64,000 nucleotides of DNA from Nitrospirales bacterium (GCA_029261255.1 JAJDBQ010000109.1:1-64000); one strand, 5' to 3'. Shown: positions 46,517 to 56,013, numbered from the stretch's first letter. Numbers and translations are program-made. The notes: generated by a model not told the origin, from the sequence alone.

Positions 46517-47476
46517 ATGACATGTTTTTTACTCACTGGTGCCGCCGGGTTTATCGGTAGTACATTGACCGACCGACTCTTAGCTGATGGCCACCAGGTG
46601 ATTGGCATAGATAATTTTTCCACAGGCCGCCAGGAATTTCTAACCAATGCGTTGAAGAATCCTGCCTTCACTTTTGTCGAAGGTGATTTACTGAATCGGG
46701 ATCAATTGCTGAAAGCGATGCAACTGATGCCCGTGGATTTCGTCTACCATCTTGCCGCCAATGCAGATGTACGCTGCGGCACTGAAAATCCCCGCAAAGA
46801 CTTAGAACAAAACACCATTGCCACCTTCAACGTACTTGATACCATGCGTGAGGTAGGGGTGAAAAATATCGCCTTTTCATCTACCGGTTCCATCTATGGG
46901 GAGCCGGACGTGGTTCCAACCCCAGAAAACGCACCCTTCCCCATTCAAACCTCACTATACGGTGCCTCAAAGCTCGCAGGAGAAGGACTGATTCAAGCCT
47001 TTGCTGAAGGGTTTGGCTTCAGTACCTGGATTTTCCGATTCGTGTCTGTTCTGGGCGAGCGATATACTCACGGCCATATCTATGATTTCTGCCGAAGGCT
47101 TCAAAGTAATCCAACCCGGTTGGAAGTATTGGGCGACGGTAACCAGACTAAATCGTATATGTATGTACAGGACTGCATCGATGCAATGTTACTCGCCACC
47201 GCCAAGACTTCGAATCCGGTCAACATCTTCAATTTGGGAGTCGACGGCACAATCCAAGTGAGAGACTCCATATCCGTGATTATTAATCGGATGGGAGTCA
47301 AGCCTGAGCTGGTCTACGGCGAAAGTACGCGAGGGTGGATTGGCGATAGCCCCTTAATCCATCTGAACTGCGACAAGATTCGCGAAATAGGCTGGGTCCC
47401 TCGACTAACTATTCCCCAGGGAATCATAAGGACTCTCGATTGGCTACTGAACAATCAGTGGGTATTGAAACCGTGA
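46517..47476 (+). CDS. NAD-dependent sugar-nucleotide epimerase/dehydratase
   Basis: 319-residue extended SDR of the GalE/WbpP group. Cofactor motif LTGAAGFIGSTLTDRLL, YHLAANADVR, and the catalytic FSSTGSIYGEP (Ser/Thr) with YGASKLAGEGL (Tyr-x3-Lys). A functional C4-type epimerase is possible. It overlaps the next gene by one base (TGATG) and begins a six-gene tightly coupled cassette. An in-frame TTG nine codons earlier is less likely than the ATG used. Confidence 0.9.
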   Translation: MTCFLLTGAAGFIGSTLTDRLLADGHQVIGIDNFSTGRQEFLTNALKNPAFTFVEGDLLNRDQLLKAMQLMPVDFVYHLAANADVRCGTENPRKDLEQNTIATFNVLDTMREVGVKNIAFSSTGSIYGEPDVVPTPENAPFPIQTSLYGASKLAGEGLIQAFAEGFGFSTWIFRFVSVLGERYTHGHIYDFCRRLQSNPTRLEVLGDGNQTKSYMYVQDCIDAMLLATAKTSNPVNIFNLGVDGTIQVRDSISVIINRMGVKPELVYGESTRGWIGDSPLIHLNCDKIREIGWVPRLTIPQGIIRTLDWLLNNQWVLKP

Positions 47477-48771
47477 TGAAAATTTGCGTCTACGGACTCT
47501 GGCACCTCGGCTCGGTGACTGCAGCATGCCTTGCTGAGGCCGGCTTCGCCACCATAGGATTGGAAGATGATCCAAACGCCGTGAAAAACCTTGCTAATGG
47601 TACACCGCCCTTGTTTGAACCAGGCCTAGAGGAACTGCTTCGTTCAGGCCTGGCCAACGGAAAATTGTCTTTCACTGATGACGCGAAGACAGCTGTTGGC
47701 GATGCCGACGTTGTATGGATCACCTTTGACACACCTGTAGACGAAGAAGACTGCGCCGATGTTCATTCGGTGATGGCCCGCGTTACCTCACTGTTTCCCT
47801 TTTTGCGCGATGGAGCAATACTCCTCGTATCTTCCCAAATGCCCGTATGCAGCATTCAAAAGTTGGAAAAAGAGTTCGTGCTAACAGGAAGTTCGAAGCG
47901 GGTTACCTTCGCCTGCTCGCCAGAAAATCTCAGGCTAGGTAAGGCCATTGATGTGTTTCGCCAACCCGAACGAGTGATTGTTGGAGTGCGCGATGAAGAG
48001 AGCAAAGCCATCCTGAATAATTTGTTCACCCCGTTCAGCGATTCTATTATCTGGGTCGGCGTGGAGTCGGCAGAATTAGCGAAACACGCCATCAACGCCT
48101 TTTTAGCCACCAGTGTCACATTCATTAATGAGATCGCAACGGTCGCAGAAGCAGTTGGCGCTGATGCCCATGAAGTGGAACGAGCACTGCGCTCCGAGCC
48201 GCGCATTGGGCCCAAAGCCTATATCCGCCCCGGAGCGGCGTTTGCTGGAGGCACTTTGGCCCGTGACGTCAACTTCCTAGATGAAATAGCCAGACAGAAC
48301 GGCCTGCCTCTGACCATGATCGGTAGCATTTTGGAAAGTAACCGATTTCATGGAAACTGGTCACTACGACGCTTGACGGATAGACTCGGCAACCTCAAAG
48401 ACCGAACTATCGTTGTGTTGGGTCTGTCCTATAAGGCAGGCACCGATGCCATTAGGCGCTCATTGGCAGTGGAATTGGTCCATACCTTAGTGACTGCCGG
48501 AGCCAAAGTAGTAGCTTATGACCCTAAAGTGCTTGCATTGCCTTATCCACCGGCCAACTTTGTCATGGCCGACAGCATCACGCAGGCGCTGGCCGGGGCC
48601 AACGCGTTGGTAATCATGACAGAATGGCCAGACTTTAAATCCATCACCGCAGACGACATCCTAGACAACATGCTGACTTCCCTAGTCATCGATCAAAATG
48701 GTTTTCTGAATCATCTTGCCGACGATACTAGGGTTGAATTCCTCACAATTGGGAAACCGTTAAAAACATGA
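47476..48771 (+). CDS. UDP-glucose/GDP-mannose dehydrogenase family protein lacking catalytic Cys
   Basis: 431 residues with all three UGD-family regions: N-terminal Rossmann MKICVYGLWHLGSVTAACLAEAG (segment 1-23), central VESAELAKHAINAFLATSVTF with the active-site Lys and Asn, and C-terminal VLGLSYKAGTDAIRRSLAVEL. At the position of the catalytic Cys (family GFGGSCFPKD) the sequence is AFAGGTLARD: Thr260 replaces Cys and Arg replaces Lys. The usual second Glu of PEFLREG reads PENLRLG. A normal two-step oxidation to a sugar acid through a thio-intermediate is therefore unlikely. Translationally coupled on both sides. Confidence 0.88.
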   Translation: MKICVYGLWHLGSVTAACLAEAGFATIGLEDDPNAVKNLANGTPPLFEPGLEELLRSGLANGKLSFTDDAKTAVGDADVVWITFDTPVDEEDCADVHSVMARVTSLFPFLRDGAILLVSSQMPVCSIQKLEKEFVLTGSSKRVTFACSPENLRLGKAIDVFRQPERVIVGVRDEESKAILNNLFTPFSDSIIWVGVESAELAKHAINAFLATSVTFINEIATVAEAVGADAHEVERALRSEPRIGPKAYIRPGAAFAGGTLARDVNFLDEIARQNGLPLTMIGSILESNRFHGNWSLRRLTDRLGNLKDRTIVVLGLSYKAGTDAIRRSLAVELVHTLVTAGAKVVAYDPKVLALPYPPANFVMADSITQALAGANALVIMTEWPDFKSITADDILDNMLTSLVIDQNGFLNHLADDTRVEFLTIGKPLKT

Positions 48772-49625
48772 ACGGTATCAACATAGTCATCACGGGTGCC
48801 AGCATGGGCCTAGGTGCAAGAATAGCCGAAGAACTTGTACGCCAGGGTGCTTCTGTTCTTTTGTGTGCACGCGGTGCTGGCCCTCTCGATGAAATGGTCT
48901 CCCGTCTGAGAGAAATCGCTAGCTCTGCCCAAATAGTAGAAGCGATGACGTGTGACATCACCAATGAAATGCAAGTTGACGCATTGGGAGTCCGATCCTT
49001 GCAAGTTTTCTCTCATGTAGATGGCTTGATTAACAATGCCGGCGTGTATGGCCCATTCGGGCCCATTGAAGATGTGGACTGGGAAGAATGGAAACAAGCC
49101 ATAGCAGTCAATCTGTTCGGCACAGTTTATCCCTCACGAATATTCATACCTCATTTCAAGGCACGTCGTTATGGAAAGATTGTTAATATTTCTGGCGGAG
49201 GCGCGACTAATCCTCTACCCTGCATTTCGTCCTATGCTGCCTCAAAAGCCGCAATGGTGCGTATGTCCGAAACCCTGGCCAGAGAGGTGAGTGAGTTTGG
49301 TATTGATATTAATTCCATTGCACCCGGCGTATTGAATACTCGCCTGACTCAAGAATTGCTTGAGGCAGGAGCACAAACAGTGGGCGAGACTCTGTATGGC
49401 CGTATTAGCAGTATGGCCAAAGACGGTGAATCTTCGATCCGCAAAGCATCGGAGCTCGTAGCTTACCTCTGCTCACCCAGTAGTGATGGAGTGACCGGAC
49501 GTCTAATTTCCGCCTTGTGGGACCCCTGGCCAACACTGCACGAACGGAAAAATGAACTCGCCGACAGCGACATCTATACCATACGTCGAATCGTTCCCAA
49601 GGACCGCGGGAAGGATTGGGGTTAA
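48768..49625 (+). CDS. Short-chain dehydrogenase/reductase
   Basis: Classical SDR, 285 residues. Cofactor motif VITGASMGLGARIAEEL (Gly-x3-Gly-x-Gly), NNAGVYGPFG, and the active site ISGGG ... SSYAASKAAM with Tyr-x3-Lys and the preceding Ser. Oxidises or reduces an alcohol/ketone with NAD(P). It overlaps the upstream gene by 4 bases and the downstream gene by up to 10. Cassette context points to a sugar or sugar-nucleotide substrate, as inference. Confidence 0.9.
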   Translation: MNGINIVITGASMGLGARIAEELVRQGASVLLCARGAGPLDEMVSRLREIASSAQIVEAMTCDITNEMQVDALGVRSLQVFSHVDGLINNAGVYGPFGPIEDVDWEEWKQAIAVNLFGTVYPSRIFIPHFKARRYGKIVNISGGGATNPLPCISSYAASKAAMVRMSETLAREVSEFGIDINSIAPGVLNTRLTQELLEAGAQTVGETLYGRISSMAKDGESSIRKASELVAYLCSPSSDGVTGRLISALWDPWPTLHERKNELADSDIYTIRRIVPKDRGKDWG

Positions 49626-50599
49626 CATTGCGTCTCGGTATTATCGGATGCGGCTTGATTGGAGAGAAGCGGGCGTCGTCTGCCAAGAACCACGACATTG
49701 TTATTGCCTATGACCTAAACCAAGATCGCGCCAAAACATTAACGGCTAAACATGGGGGGGAAGTTGCCAACGATTGGCACGACGTAATCGCTGCCGATCT
49801 TGACGCAGTGATAGTCGCTACGACCCATGATGCTTTGGCAGAAATATCTCTAGCAGCCGTTCAGGCAGGTCATCATGTGTTGGTGGAAAAACCAGGTGGC
49901 CGCAACTCTGACGAAGTATTGCCAGTTGTTGAGGCAATGCGAACCCATAGTCGGGTAGTAAAAGTGGGGTTCAATCATCGATTCCATCCATCGTTGCAAA
50001 AAGCCAAGGCCTTGGTCGAGGCCGGTGAGACCGGACCATTACTATACATTCGCGGCCGCTATGGTCACGGTGGTCGACTAGGCATGGAAAAGGAATGGCG
50101 TTGTGTCCCACGTCTATCCGGTGGAGGCGAATTAATTGACCAGGCACCACACTTAATCGATCTGTCTCGGTGGTTCCTAGGTGACTTGAACCTGGAATAC
50201 GGTATTGCTCCAACGTTGTTTTGGGATATTCCTACAGACGACAATTGCTTCCTGGCCTTACAAACACCCAGCGGACAGATCGCTTGGCTGCATGCAACCT
50301 GGACTGAATGGAAGAACATGTTCAACTTCGAAATTGTCGGTCGTAACGCTAAGCTGGTAATAGATGGATTGGGAGGGTCCTATGGCTTGGAACGTCTGAC
50401 TTTATACAAAATGTTACCCCAAATGGGTCCACCGGAAACCACTATTTGGGAATACCCATTCCCCGATAGGTCATGGCAACTAGAATTTGACGATTTCACT
50501 GCTGCCATCCAAGAGGGTCGACGAGCCTGCGGCGACATCGAGGACGCTTACGAGGTCCTAAAGATAGTGGATAAAGTATATGGCAGGATAGCCCAATGA
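49616..50599 (+). CDS. Gfo/Idh/MocA family oxidoreductase
   Basis: 327 residues. N-terminal Rossmann LRLGIIGCGLIGEKRASSA, the family Lys in HVLVEKPGGRNSDE, and LIDQAPHLIDLSRWFLGDL with the active-site His/Asp region; the C-terminal sheet domain follows. Members oxidise, reduce or rearrange sugar hydroxyls/ketones, including nucleotide sugars. The start is a TTG; another TTG four codons later (after a GGGG stretch) is an alternative. Ends overlap the kinase start by 4 bases. Confidence 0.9.
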   Translation: MGLTLRLGIIGCGLIGEKRASSAKNHDIVIAYDLNQDRAKTLTAKHGGEVANDWHDVIAADLDAVIVATTHDALAEISLAAVQAGHHVLVEKPGGRNSDEVLPVVEAMRTHSRVVKVGFNHRFHPSLQKAKALVEAGETGPLLYIRGRYGHGGRLGMEKEWRCVPRLSGGGELIDQAPHLIDLSRWFLGDLNLEYGIAPTLFWDIPTDDNCFLALQTPSGQIAWLHATWTEWKNMFNFEIVGRNAKLVIDGLGGSYGLERLTLYKMLPQMGPPETTIWEYPFPDRSWQLEFDDFTAAIQEGRRACGDIEDAYEVLKIVDKVYGRIAQ

Positions 50600-51576
50600 T
50601 CATTGTCCGCGCACCACTTCGCATAACGCTCGGCGGCGGAGGCACCGACTTGCCTTCCTATTATCGCAATCATGGCGGCTCTCTCATTGCTGCGGCAATC
50701 AACAAATACATTTATCTAACTATCCACCAAACATTCGTCGAAGACATGATTGTCAAATACTCGCAAATGGAGCGAGTATCAACACTGGAGCAACTGCAAC
50801 ATCCCCTCGTACGCGAATGCTTCAAGCTGTTGGAAGTACCAGGCAACCATCTAGAAGTCTCCAGCTTAGCTGACATTCCCGCAGGCACCGGCCTAGGGTC
50901 ATCCGGCAGTTTTTGCGTTGCTCTGCTACAAGCGCTCTACTGTCACCGTAAGCAGCCAGTCTCATCTGAAACATTGGCGCAATTGGCCTGCGAAGTGGAA
51001 ATCGATCGCTTGAAGGAGCCTATAGGAAAGCAGGATCAGTACATCGCCGCGTATGGCGGCGTGACTTGCTTCGATTTTAACTGCAATGACACCGTCAATA
51101 CCGCAGCACTAAATTGCTCGCAAGAGGCTATCTATAACTTGGAAGAAAATCTCTTGCTGTTTTTCACCGGCTATTCCCGAAAGGCCTCCAGTATCCTGAA
51201 GGATCAAGACCAGCGAAGCCGCCAAAACGACCCAGAAATGATCGACAACTTGCATTTCATCAAGGATCTTGGGCAGCGCAGTAAAAAAGCTTTAGAAATA
51301 GCCAACCTACATGAATTCGGCCGTCTGATGCATGAGCATTGGCTATTCAAACGCAATCGGTCACCATCCATGACTAACGACTTGGTGGACGAATGGTACA
51401 AGATTGGCATGCGCAACGGTGCAGTCGGGGGGAAACTGGTGGGGGCTGGTGGGGGCGGGTTCATGCTGTTCTACACAGAAGATCGTATACGCTTGCGCCA
51501 TGCCATGACCGAGAGCGGGTTAAAGGAAGTGCGCTTCAACTTTGACTTCGAAGGGGCGAAAGTGATCGCGAATTAA
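50596..51576 (+). CDS. hddA: GHMP kinase, D-glycero-D-manno-heptose 7-phosphate kinase-like
   Basis: 326 residues. GHMP motifs: RAPLRITLGGGGTDLPSYY (motif 1), PAGTGLGSSGSFCVALL (ATP loop), GKQDQYIAAYGG (characteristic of HddA-type heptose-7-phosphate kinases) and GGKLVGAGGGGFMLFY (motif 3). HddA phosphorylates D-glycero-D-manno-heptose 7-phosphate at C1 on the way to GDP-heptose, but related sugar kinases share these motifs. The isomerase and phosphatase of that route (GmhA, GmhB) are not in the window. Coupled to the MocA gene; the nucleotidyltransferase starts 43 bases downstream. Confidence 0.82.
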   Translation: MIIVRAPLRITLGGGGTDLPSYYRNHGGSLIAAAINKYIYLTIHQTFVEDMIVKYSQMERVSTLEQLQHPLVRECFKLLEVPGNHLEVSSLADIPAGTGLGSSGSFCVALLQALYCHRKQPVSSETLAQLACEVEIDRLKEPIGKQDQYIAAYGGVTCFDFNCNDTVNTAALNCSQEAIYNLEENLLLFFTGYSRKASSILKDQDQRSRQNDPEMIDNLHFIKDLGQRSKKALEIANLHEFGRLMHEHWLFKRNRSPSMTNDLVDEWYKIGMRNGAVGGKLVGAGGGGFMLFYTEDRIRLRHAMTESGLKEVRFNFDFEGAKVIAN

Positions 51577-51619
51577 TTCGACGTATGCCTGACCAAATCA
51601 ATATTTATGGGGAAACCAG

Positions 51620-52342
51620 ATGAAGACGATGCCCCCTATCGCAGTGATTGCAGGCGGGCTAGGAACACGTCTTTATCCCGTCACCAAAACAATCACAAAG
51701 TGCCTGGTGGATGTATGTGGCACACCATTCATTGATCATCAACTTCGACTATTTGCCCGTTGTGGACTGCATAAGGCAGTATTCTGCGTCGGCCATTTGA
51801 GCGAGCAGGTCGAGGCCTATCTCAATGAGCACGATACCCACGGCGTTGAGGTTCTGCTCTCTCACGATGGCGATGTTTTGCGTGGCACTGGAGGGGCCTT
51901 GTCCCATGCTCTGCCCTTGCTAGGTACGGAATTCCTGGTCACCTATGGCGACAGTTATCTAGACATTAACTATCGAGCAGTCGCTGAAACCTTTCGCCGA
52001 TCTCAGGCCTTGGCCTTAATGACGGTTTTTCATAATGAGAATTCATGGGATACCAGTAACGTCGAATACGACGGACAACAGATCATCGATTATGATAAGA
52101 AGAATCGCACATCGCGCATGGAATATATTGATTATGGTCTCCTGGCTATGCATATCGACGCGTTTAAAAACTGGCGAGATCGAAAAGCATTTGACTTAGC
52201 AGAGCTCTTGAGCACGATGGCCAAGAATCAGCACCTTGATGGCTATGAGGTTCACCAACGCTTCTATGAGATCGGTTCTCAAGCCGGCATCGCCGATCTG
52301 TCAGAATATTTGACAAGGTGCTCGTCACCTAGCCAAACATGA
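51620..52342 (+). CDS. Sugar-1-phosphate nucleotidyltransferase, HddC/RfbA-like
   Basis: 240-residue nucleotidyltransferase. Signature VIAGGLGTRLYPVTKTITKCLVDV, GTGGALSHALPL, and the metal-site TYGDSYLDI. It would activate a sugar-1-phosphate with NTP; GTP for a heptose is suggested by the HddA-like neighbour, but UTP/CTP/dTTP cannot be excluded. Last gene of the six-gene cassette, followed by 730 bases without a gene. Confidence 0.87.
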   Translation: MKTMPPIAVIAGGLGTRLYPVTKTITKCLVDVCGTPFIDHQLRLFARCGLHKAVFCVGHLSEQVEAYLNEHDTHGVEVLLSHDGDVLRGTGGALSHALPLLGTEFLVTYGDSYLDINYRAVAETFRRSQALALMTVFHNENSWDTSNVEYDGQQIIDYDKKNRTSRMEYIDYGLLAMHIDAFKNWRDRKAFDLAELLSTMAKNQHLDGYEVHQRFYEIGSQAGIADLSEYLTRCSSPSQT

Positions 52343-53074
52343 ATTAATTTCGCCAAGTGGCTTCGGCCTTTGAGATGAGAAACAAGCATCTCAAGGCAAA
52401 GACGTTGGAACTTTTAGCATACGACATTTCACAGTTCCGTTACGAATCGAAGATGAATCGATAATGAAAGCGCACATGCCATAGAGCAACATTCGTTAAG
52501 GAGAGTCCATCGAACTTTATTTTGTAATTACCCTAAACAATGCAAAGAAGACCACATACCGATGTACTCTAACCTCATGACCTCACAGGGATAGAAAACA
52601 AGCTCGGCAAATACTTGGCTCCAAGCACCATCGTAAGGACACATCAAATAGGACATTCAAACACTTAAGAAATTGAGGGAAGCTGGCTTTAAAGGTGCCG
52701 ATTTTTTTGCACTAAGAGAGTATATTCAACCATGCCGAGTTGAAATATAGTCGTCCACATCAGCCCTGAATTATGGAGAGCTGAAAATTTTCCCTGCCGC
52801 CACTAGCATAGTGAAGCGTGCGCGCTAAGGAGCAGGAACAAACCAGCTAAATAGTAAGAATCTCTAAAATGGCCAAAGACTCCATAGCATGTAAGCAGTT
52901 AACCCAAAAAATAGATATATTACAGAATCAATCCGTTGCCATTACATAGGGTTCAGATGACTGAATATCTCAAAATATTTTATTGGCGTAATTGACAGTC
53001 CGACTGGCTATGACACACTTGATTGGATATTAAAAACGCATTGGCACGTCTTCTGAAATTTTTGCAAAGTCGTC
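52343..53074. other. 730-base gap without recognisable gene
   Basis: Frequent stops in all frames, no ribosome site with a plausible product, no RNA gene or IS ends seen. It separates the sugar cassette from the methyltransferase-exporter set. Confidence 0.45.
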
Positions 53075-54238
53075 ATGATGTCTGACATGCATTGCTGCCA
53101 AGTTTGCAGGAACTTGTCGCTCGCCGAAGTCGAGCAATACAAACAAGTTACAAGAGTTACATCAGATTGCAAGCCTTTTGACAAAGGTGGGCGGCTCGCC
53201 GTATGTATGGCCTGTGGGGCTGTCCAGAAGCCAACCGATGATATTTGGCAGGCAGAAGTTGATAAAATCTACAAACAATACACACCATATTACTCATCTG
53301 GTGGGAAAGAACAGTTTGTCTTTGATCCCATATTAGGGACCCCAAGCTCACGCAGTTCAATCATTCTTAACCGTTTGATGGAATCATTAACTGTGCGTGC
53401 AACAGGCTCGGTACTCGATATAGGAAGCGGAAATGGCGCACTGCTTTCAGCCTTTTCAAGCATCCGCCCACAATGGGTACTACACGGTCACGATCTTTCT
53501 GATATCAACATCACGGCACTAGAGTCTATTCCCGGCTTTCAAAAGCTTTACACCTGCCCATTGCCTGAAATTCCTGGTAGCTATGATATTGTTACCTTGA
53601 TCCATTCCTTAGAGCATTTTGTATCCCCTTTGGAAAACCTAAGGGCAATAAAGCATTTAATTAAGCCAGATGGGCTCCTGCTCATTCAAGTCCCCAACGC
53701 AGAAGCCACACCATTTGATCTTCTGGTTGCAGATCACGTCACCCACTTTACACTGCATCACCTGATGCGCCTACTCTATGATACGGGCTATGGTTTAGAG
53801 GTAGTCGCCAACAATTGGGTGACTAAGGAGTTAACGGTAGTCGCTCGCCCACAACCTGAGCCTGTAATATCCCTGCCGGAAGCGCCAGCACCCGAGGATG
53901 TTCTACGACGAGTAACCGCTCAAATTAATTGGCTGAACAGTATCGTCAAAGACGCAGAGAATGTCTCACGTGAGACGGACCAGTTTGGTCTATTTGGAAC
54001 ATCAATTGCGGCCACTTGGCTTTATGGGCAATTGGGTGATTTGGTGAAATTTTTCGTAGACGAAGATCCGAGTTGTATCGGGCGAGCAATCGATTGCAAA
54101 ACAATCTATGCGCCATCCAAAGTCCCATCTGCAGCGGTGGTCTATGTCATGCTGATCCCACATGTCGCGCAAGCTGTGGCCGCTCGACTTTCGGGATTCA
54201 ATATTGACCTGCGCCTACCGCCTGAGATTCAGCATTAA
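53075..54238 (+). CDS. Zinc-ribbon class I methyltransferase (sugar C-methyltransferase type)
   Basis: 387 residues in three parts. N-terminal putative zinc-binding module with CQVC and CMAC (residues ~8-50), a Rossmann SAM domain (SVLDIGSGNGALLSAF, DIVTLIHSLEHF, ~110-260), and a C-terminal domain with FGLFGTSIAATWLYGQLGDL and VDEDPSCIGRAI (segments), as in Methyltransf_13/14 enzymes. Members such as TylC3/NovU-type proteins C-methylate keto-sugar nucleotides at C3. That would suit a deoxy- or branched-sugar product, but the substrate is not shown by sequence. Confidence 0.87.
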   Translation: MMSDMHCCQVCRNLSLAEVEQYKQVTRVTSDCKPFDKGGRLAVCMACGAVQKPTDDIWQAEVDKIYKQYTPYYSSGGKEQFVFDPILGTPSSRSSIILNRLMESLTVRATGSVLDIGSGNGALLSAFSSIRPQWVLHGHDLSDINITALESIPGFQKLYTCPLPEIPGSYDIVTLIHSLEHFVSPLENLRAIKHLIKPDGLLLIQVPNAEATPFDLLVADHVTHFTLHHLMRLLYDTGYGLEVVANNWVTKELTVVARPQPEPVISLPEAPAPEDVLRRVTAQINWLNSIVKDAENVSRETDQFGLFGTSIAATWLYGQLGDLVKFFVDEDPSCIGRAIDCKTIYAPSKVPSAAVVYVMLIPHVAQAVAARLSGFNIDLRLPPEIQH

Positions 54239-54404
54239 AATGCGTCATAGTCAAATTAGACACGTATGAATGCCATGGCTTCCTCAGATATAAGATGGGC
54301 GCAATGAAAATCCACAATGGGCCGAGGGCAGGAGACTGCCGCAGCCTTGAGGTGAAATTCCTAAACATCGAGACTTTTTGAACATTCAAAACTCAATACA
54401 AGCC

Positions 54405-55208
54405 ATGAGTAATTCAAAATCGCAATGGGCCTTAGCCTTTCAGGACGTGGTTAGCGGCATCTCAACGTATCATCTTTGGTGGTCAATTAGTTGGCATGAA
54501 GTTCGGCAACGCTATCGCCGGTCTCTGCTAGGGCCGTTCTGGATGACCATTAGCATGGGTGTACAAGCATTAGTCTTTGGATACCTTTTGGGCTTTCTCT
54601 TTGGCCACGAGACCAACCGATTTCTGCCCTACGTGTGCGTGAGTCTAGTGACCTGGTCACTAATCGCCGGCTGCATCATCGAGGGCGCAAGCACGTTCAT
54701 TGGGAGTGCCGGCGTAATGACACAGATACGCCGTCCTCTCAGCAGTTACATCATGCGGACCATCGCCCGTAACGTGATCCAGTTTTTTCATGCTATCGTC
54801 ATATTCTTTGTAGTGGCGATTCCTTTCGGGATTTATCCCACACTAGCCTCATTGTGGGCCTTATTCGGATTATTCCTGGTGATTGTCAATCTTATCTGGA
54901 TGGGAATGATTGCGGGAATTGTGTCTACTCGCTATCGCGACGTGCCAATGATCATCGTGAATATATTCTCAGTGCTCCTATGGCTGACGCCAGTTTTGTA
55001 TTACCCCTCACAAATGACCGGGCAACGGGCATGGATCACAATGCTCAACCCCTTTTCGTATTTCCTTGAAGTGGTGCGCGATCCGTTAATGAACGAACCG
55101 TTGAGAGTACAAAGCTTCGCTTTGCTCATAGCCTTCGCCATTGTAGGATGGCTTATTACCCTAAAGTTATTCGCCCGTACACGCGGCCGAATCGTGTATT
55201 GGTTGTGA
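54405..55208 (+). CDS. wzm: ABC-2 type polysaccharide exporter, permease
   Basis: Wzm/KpsM-type integral membrane subunit, 267 residues, about six helices (LVTWSLIAGCIIEGAST, NVIQFFHAIVIFFVVAIPF, LIAFAIVGWLITLKLFA). The family start SWHEVRQRYRRSLLGPFWMTIS is clear, and LLWLTPVLYYPS is the typical periplasmic loop. With the ATPase encoded next door it moves a completed, lipid-linked glycan to the outer face of the inner membrane. The ATG is preferred over an upstream in-frame TTG. Confidence 0.93.
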   Translation: MSNSKSQWALAFQDVVSGISTYHLWWSISWHEVRQRYRRSLLGPFWMTISMGVQALVFGYLLGFLFGHETNRFLPYVCVSLVTWSLIAGCIIEGASTFIGSAGVMTQIRRPLSSYIMRTIARNVIQFFHAIVIFFVVAIPFGIYPTLASLWALFGLFLVIVNLIWMGMIAGIVSTRYRDVPMIIVNIFSVLLWLTPVLYYPSQMTGQRAWITMLNPFSYFLEVVRDPLMNEPLRVQSFALLIAFAIVGWLITLKLFARTRGRIVYWL

Positions 55209-55212
55209 TCCT

Positions 55213-56013
55213 ATGATGCCACAAATTTCTCTCAAGGGAGTGTCCGTCGATTTCCCTATCTACGATCCAAACGCACAATCCCTACGCCATGTTTTGTTCA
55301 TCAATCGAATTAAAGTTGCGCAACGGGCTTTCACCGAAGGAAAAATTGGCGGTTCGGTTGGCCAGGACCAACATGGCCACACCATAGTTCGGGCCCTCAG
55401 CGACATCAACCTCGAACTTCACGCTGGCGACCGACTTGGCCTTATCGGCCACAATGGGTCTGGGAAAACAACCCTCCTGCGTGTTCTGTCTGGCATTTTC
55501 GAACCCACTGCTGGTGAGATCACACTCAGTGGGACTTCCATGACCTTATTCAATATTACCGAGGGCATGGACCCCGACTCCACTGGCATGGAACTTATCC
55601 GAGTGCGTGGCTATCTGATGGGATTGAGTCCTGCCGAAATAAACAGGATCACGGATGACGTTATTGAGTTCTGCGAGTTGGGAGAATTCATCGATCTTCC
55701 CACACGGACCTATTCTGCAGGGATGTTCGTACGCTTGGCTTTTGCCATTACGACGGCCATTACCTCCGATATCTTACTGATGGACGAAATCATCGGCGCT
55801 GGAGACGCGGCCTTCATCGAACGTGCAGAACAGCGCCTGCAGAAATTTATCGACCGGTCAGGGATTCTGGTAGTTGCAAGCCATAGTCCAGGAATTCTGC
55901 AAAAGTGGTGCAACAAGGCCATGCTTCTAGAGCACGGGCGCATAGTAATGCTGGGCGCTGTTGACCCTGTGCTCGAGTTCTATCAATCCAAGGTCACAGA
56001 CCAGAACGTATAG
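55213..56013 (+). CDS. wzt: ABC-type polysaccharide exporter, ATP-binding subunit
   Basis: 266-residue Wzt/KpsT-type ATPase. Walker A GHNGSGKTTLL, signature RTYSAGMFVRLAFAI, Walker B DILLMDEI with GAGDAAF after it and the H-loop VASHS. It starts 4 bases after wzm. It lacks the ~150-residue C-terminal carbohydrate-binding domain of O9-type Wzt, so export should not depend on a terminal cap recognised by that domain. Confidence 0.94.
   Translation: MMPQISLKGVSVDFPIYDPNAQSLRHVLFINRIKVAQRAFTEGKIGGSVGQDQHGHTIVRALSDINLELHAGDRLGLIGHNGSGKTTLLRVLSGIFEPTAGEITLSGTSMTLFNITEGMDPDSTGMELIRVRGYLMGLSPAEINRITDDVIEFCELGEFIDLPTRTYSAGMFVRLAFAITTAITSDILLMDEIIGAGDAAFIERAEQRLQKFIDRSGILVVASHSPGILQKWCNKAMLLEHGRIVMLGAVDPVLEFYQSKVTDQNV

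Noticed and set aside
50596-52342. Complete GDP-heptose pathway
   Set aside because: Only kinase- and nucleotidyltransferase-like genes are present; GmhA and GmhB equivalents are not in the window, so the call is limited to heptose-like.
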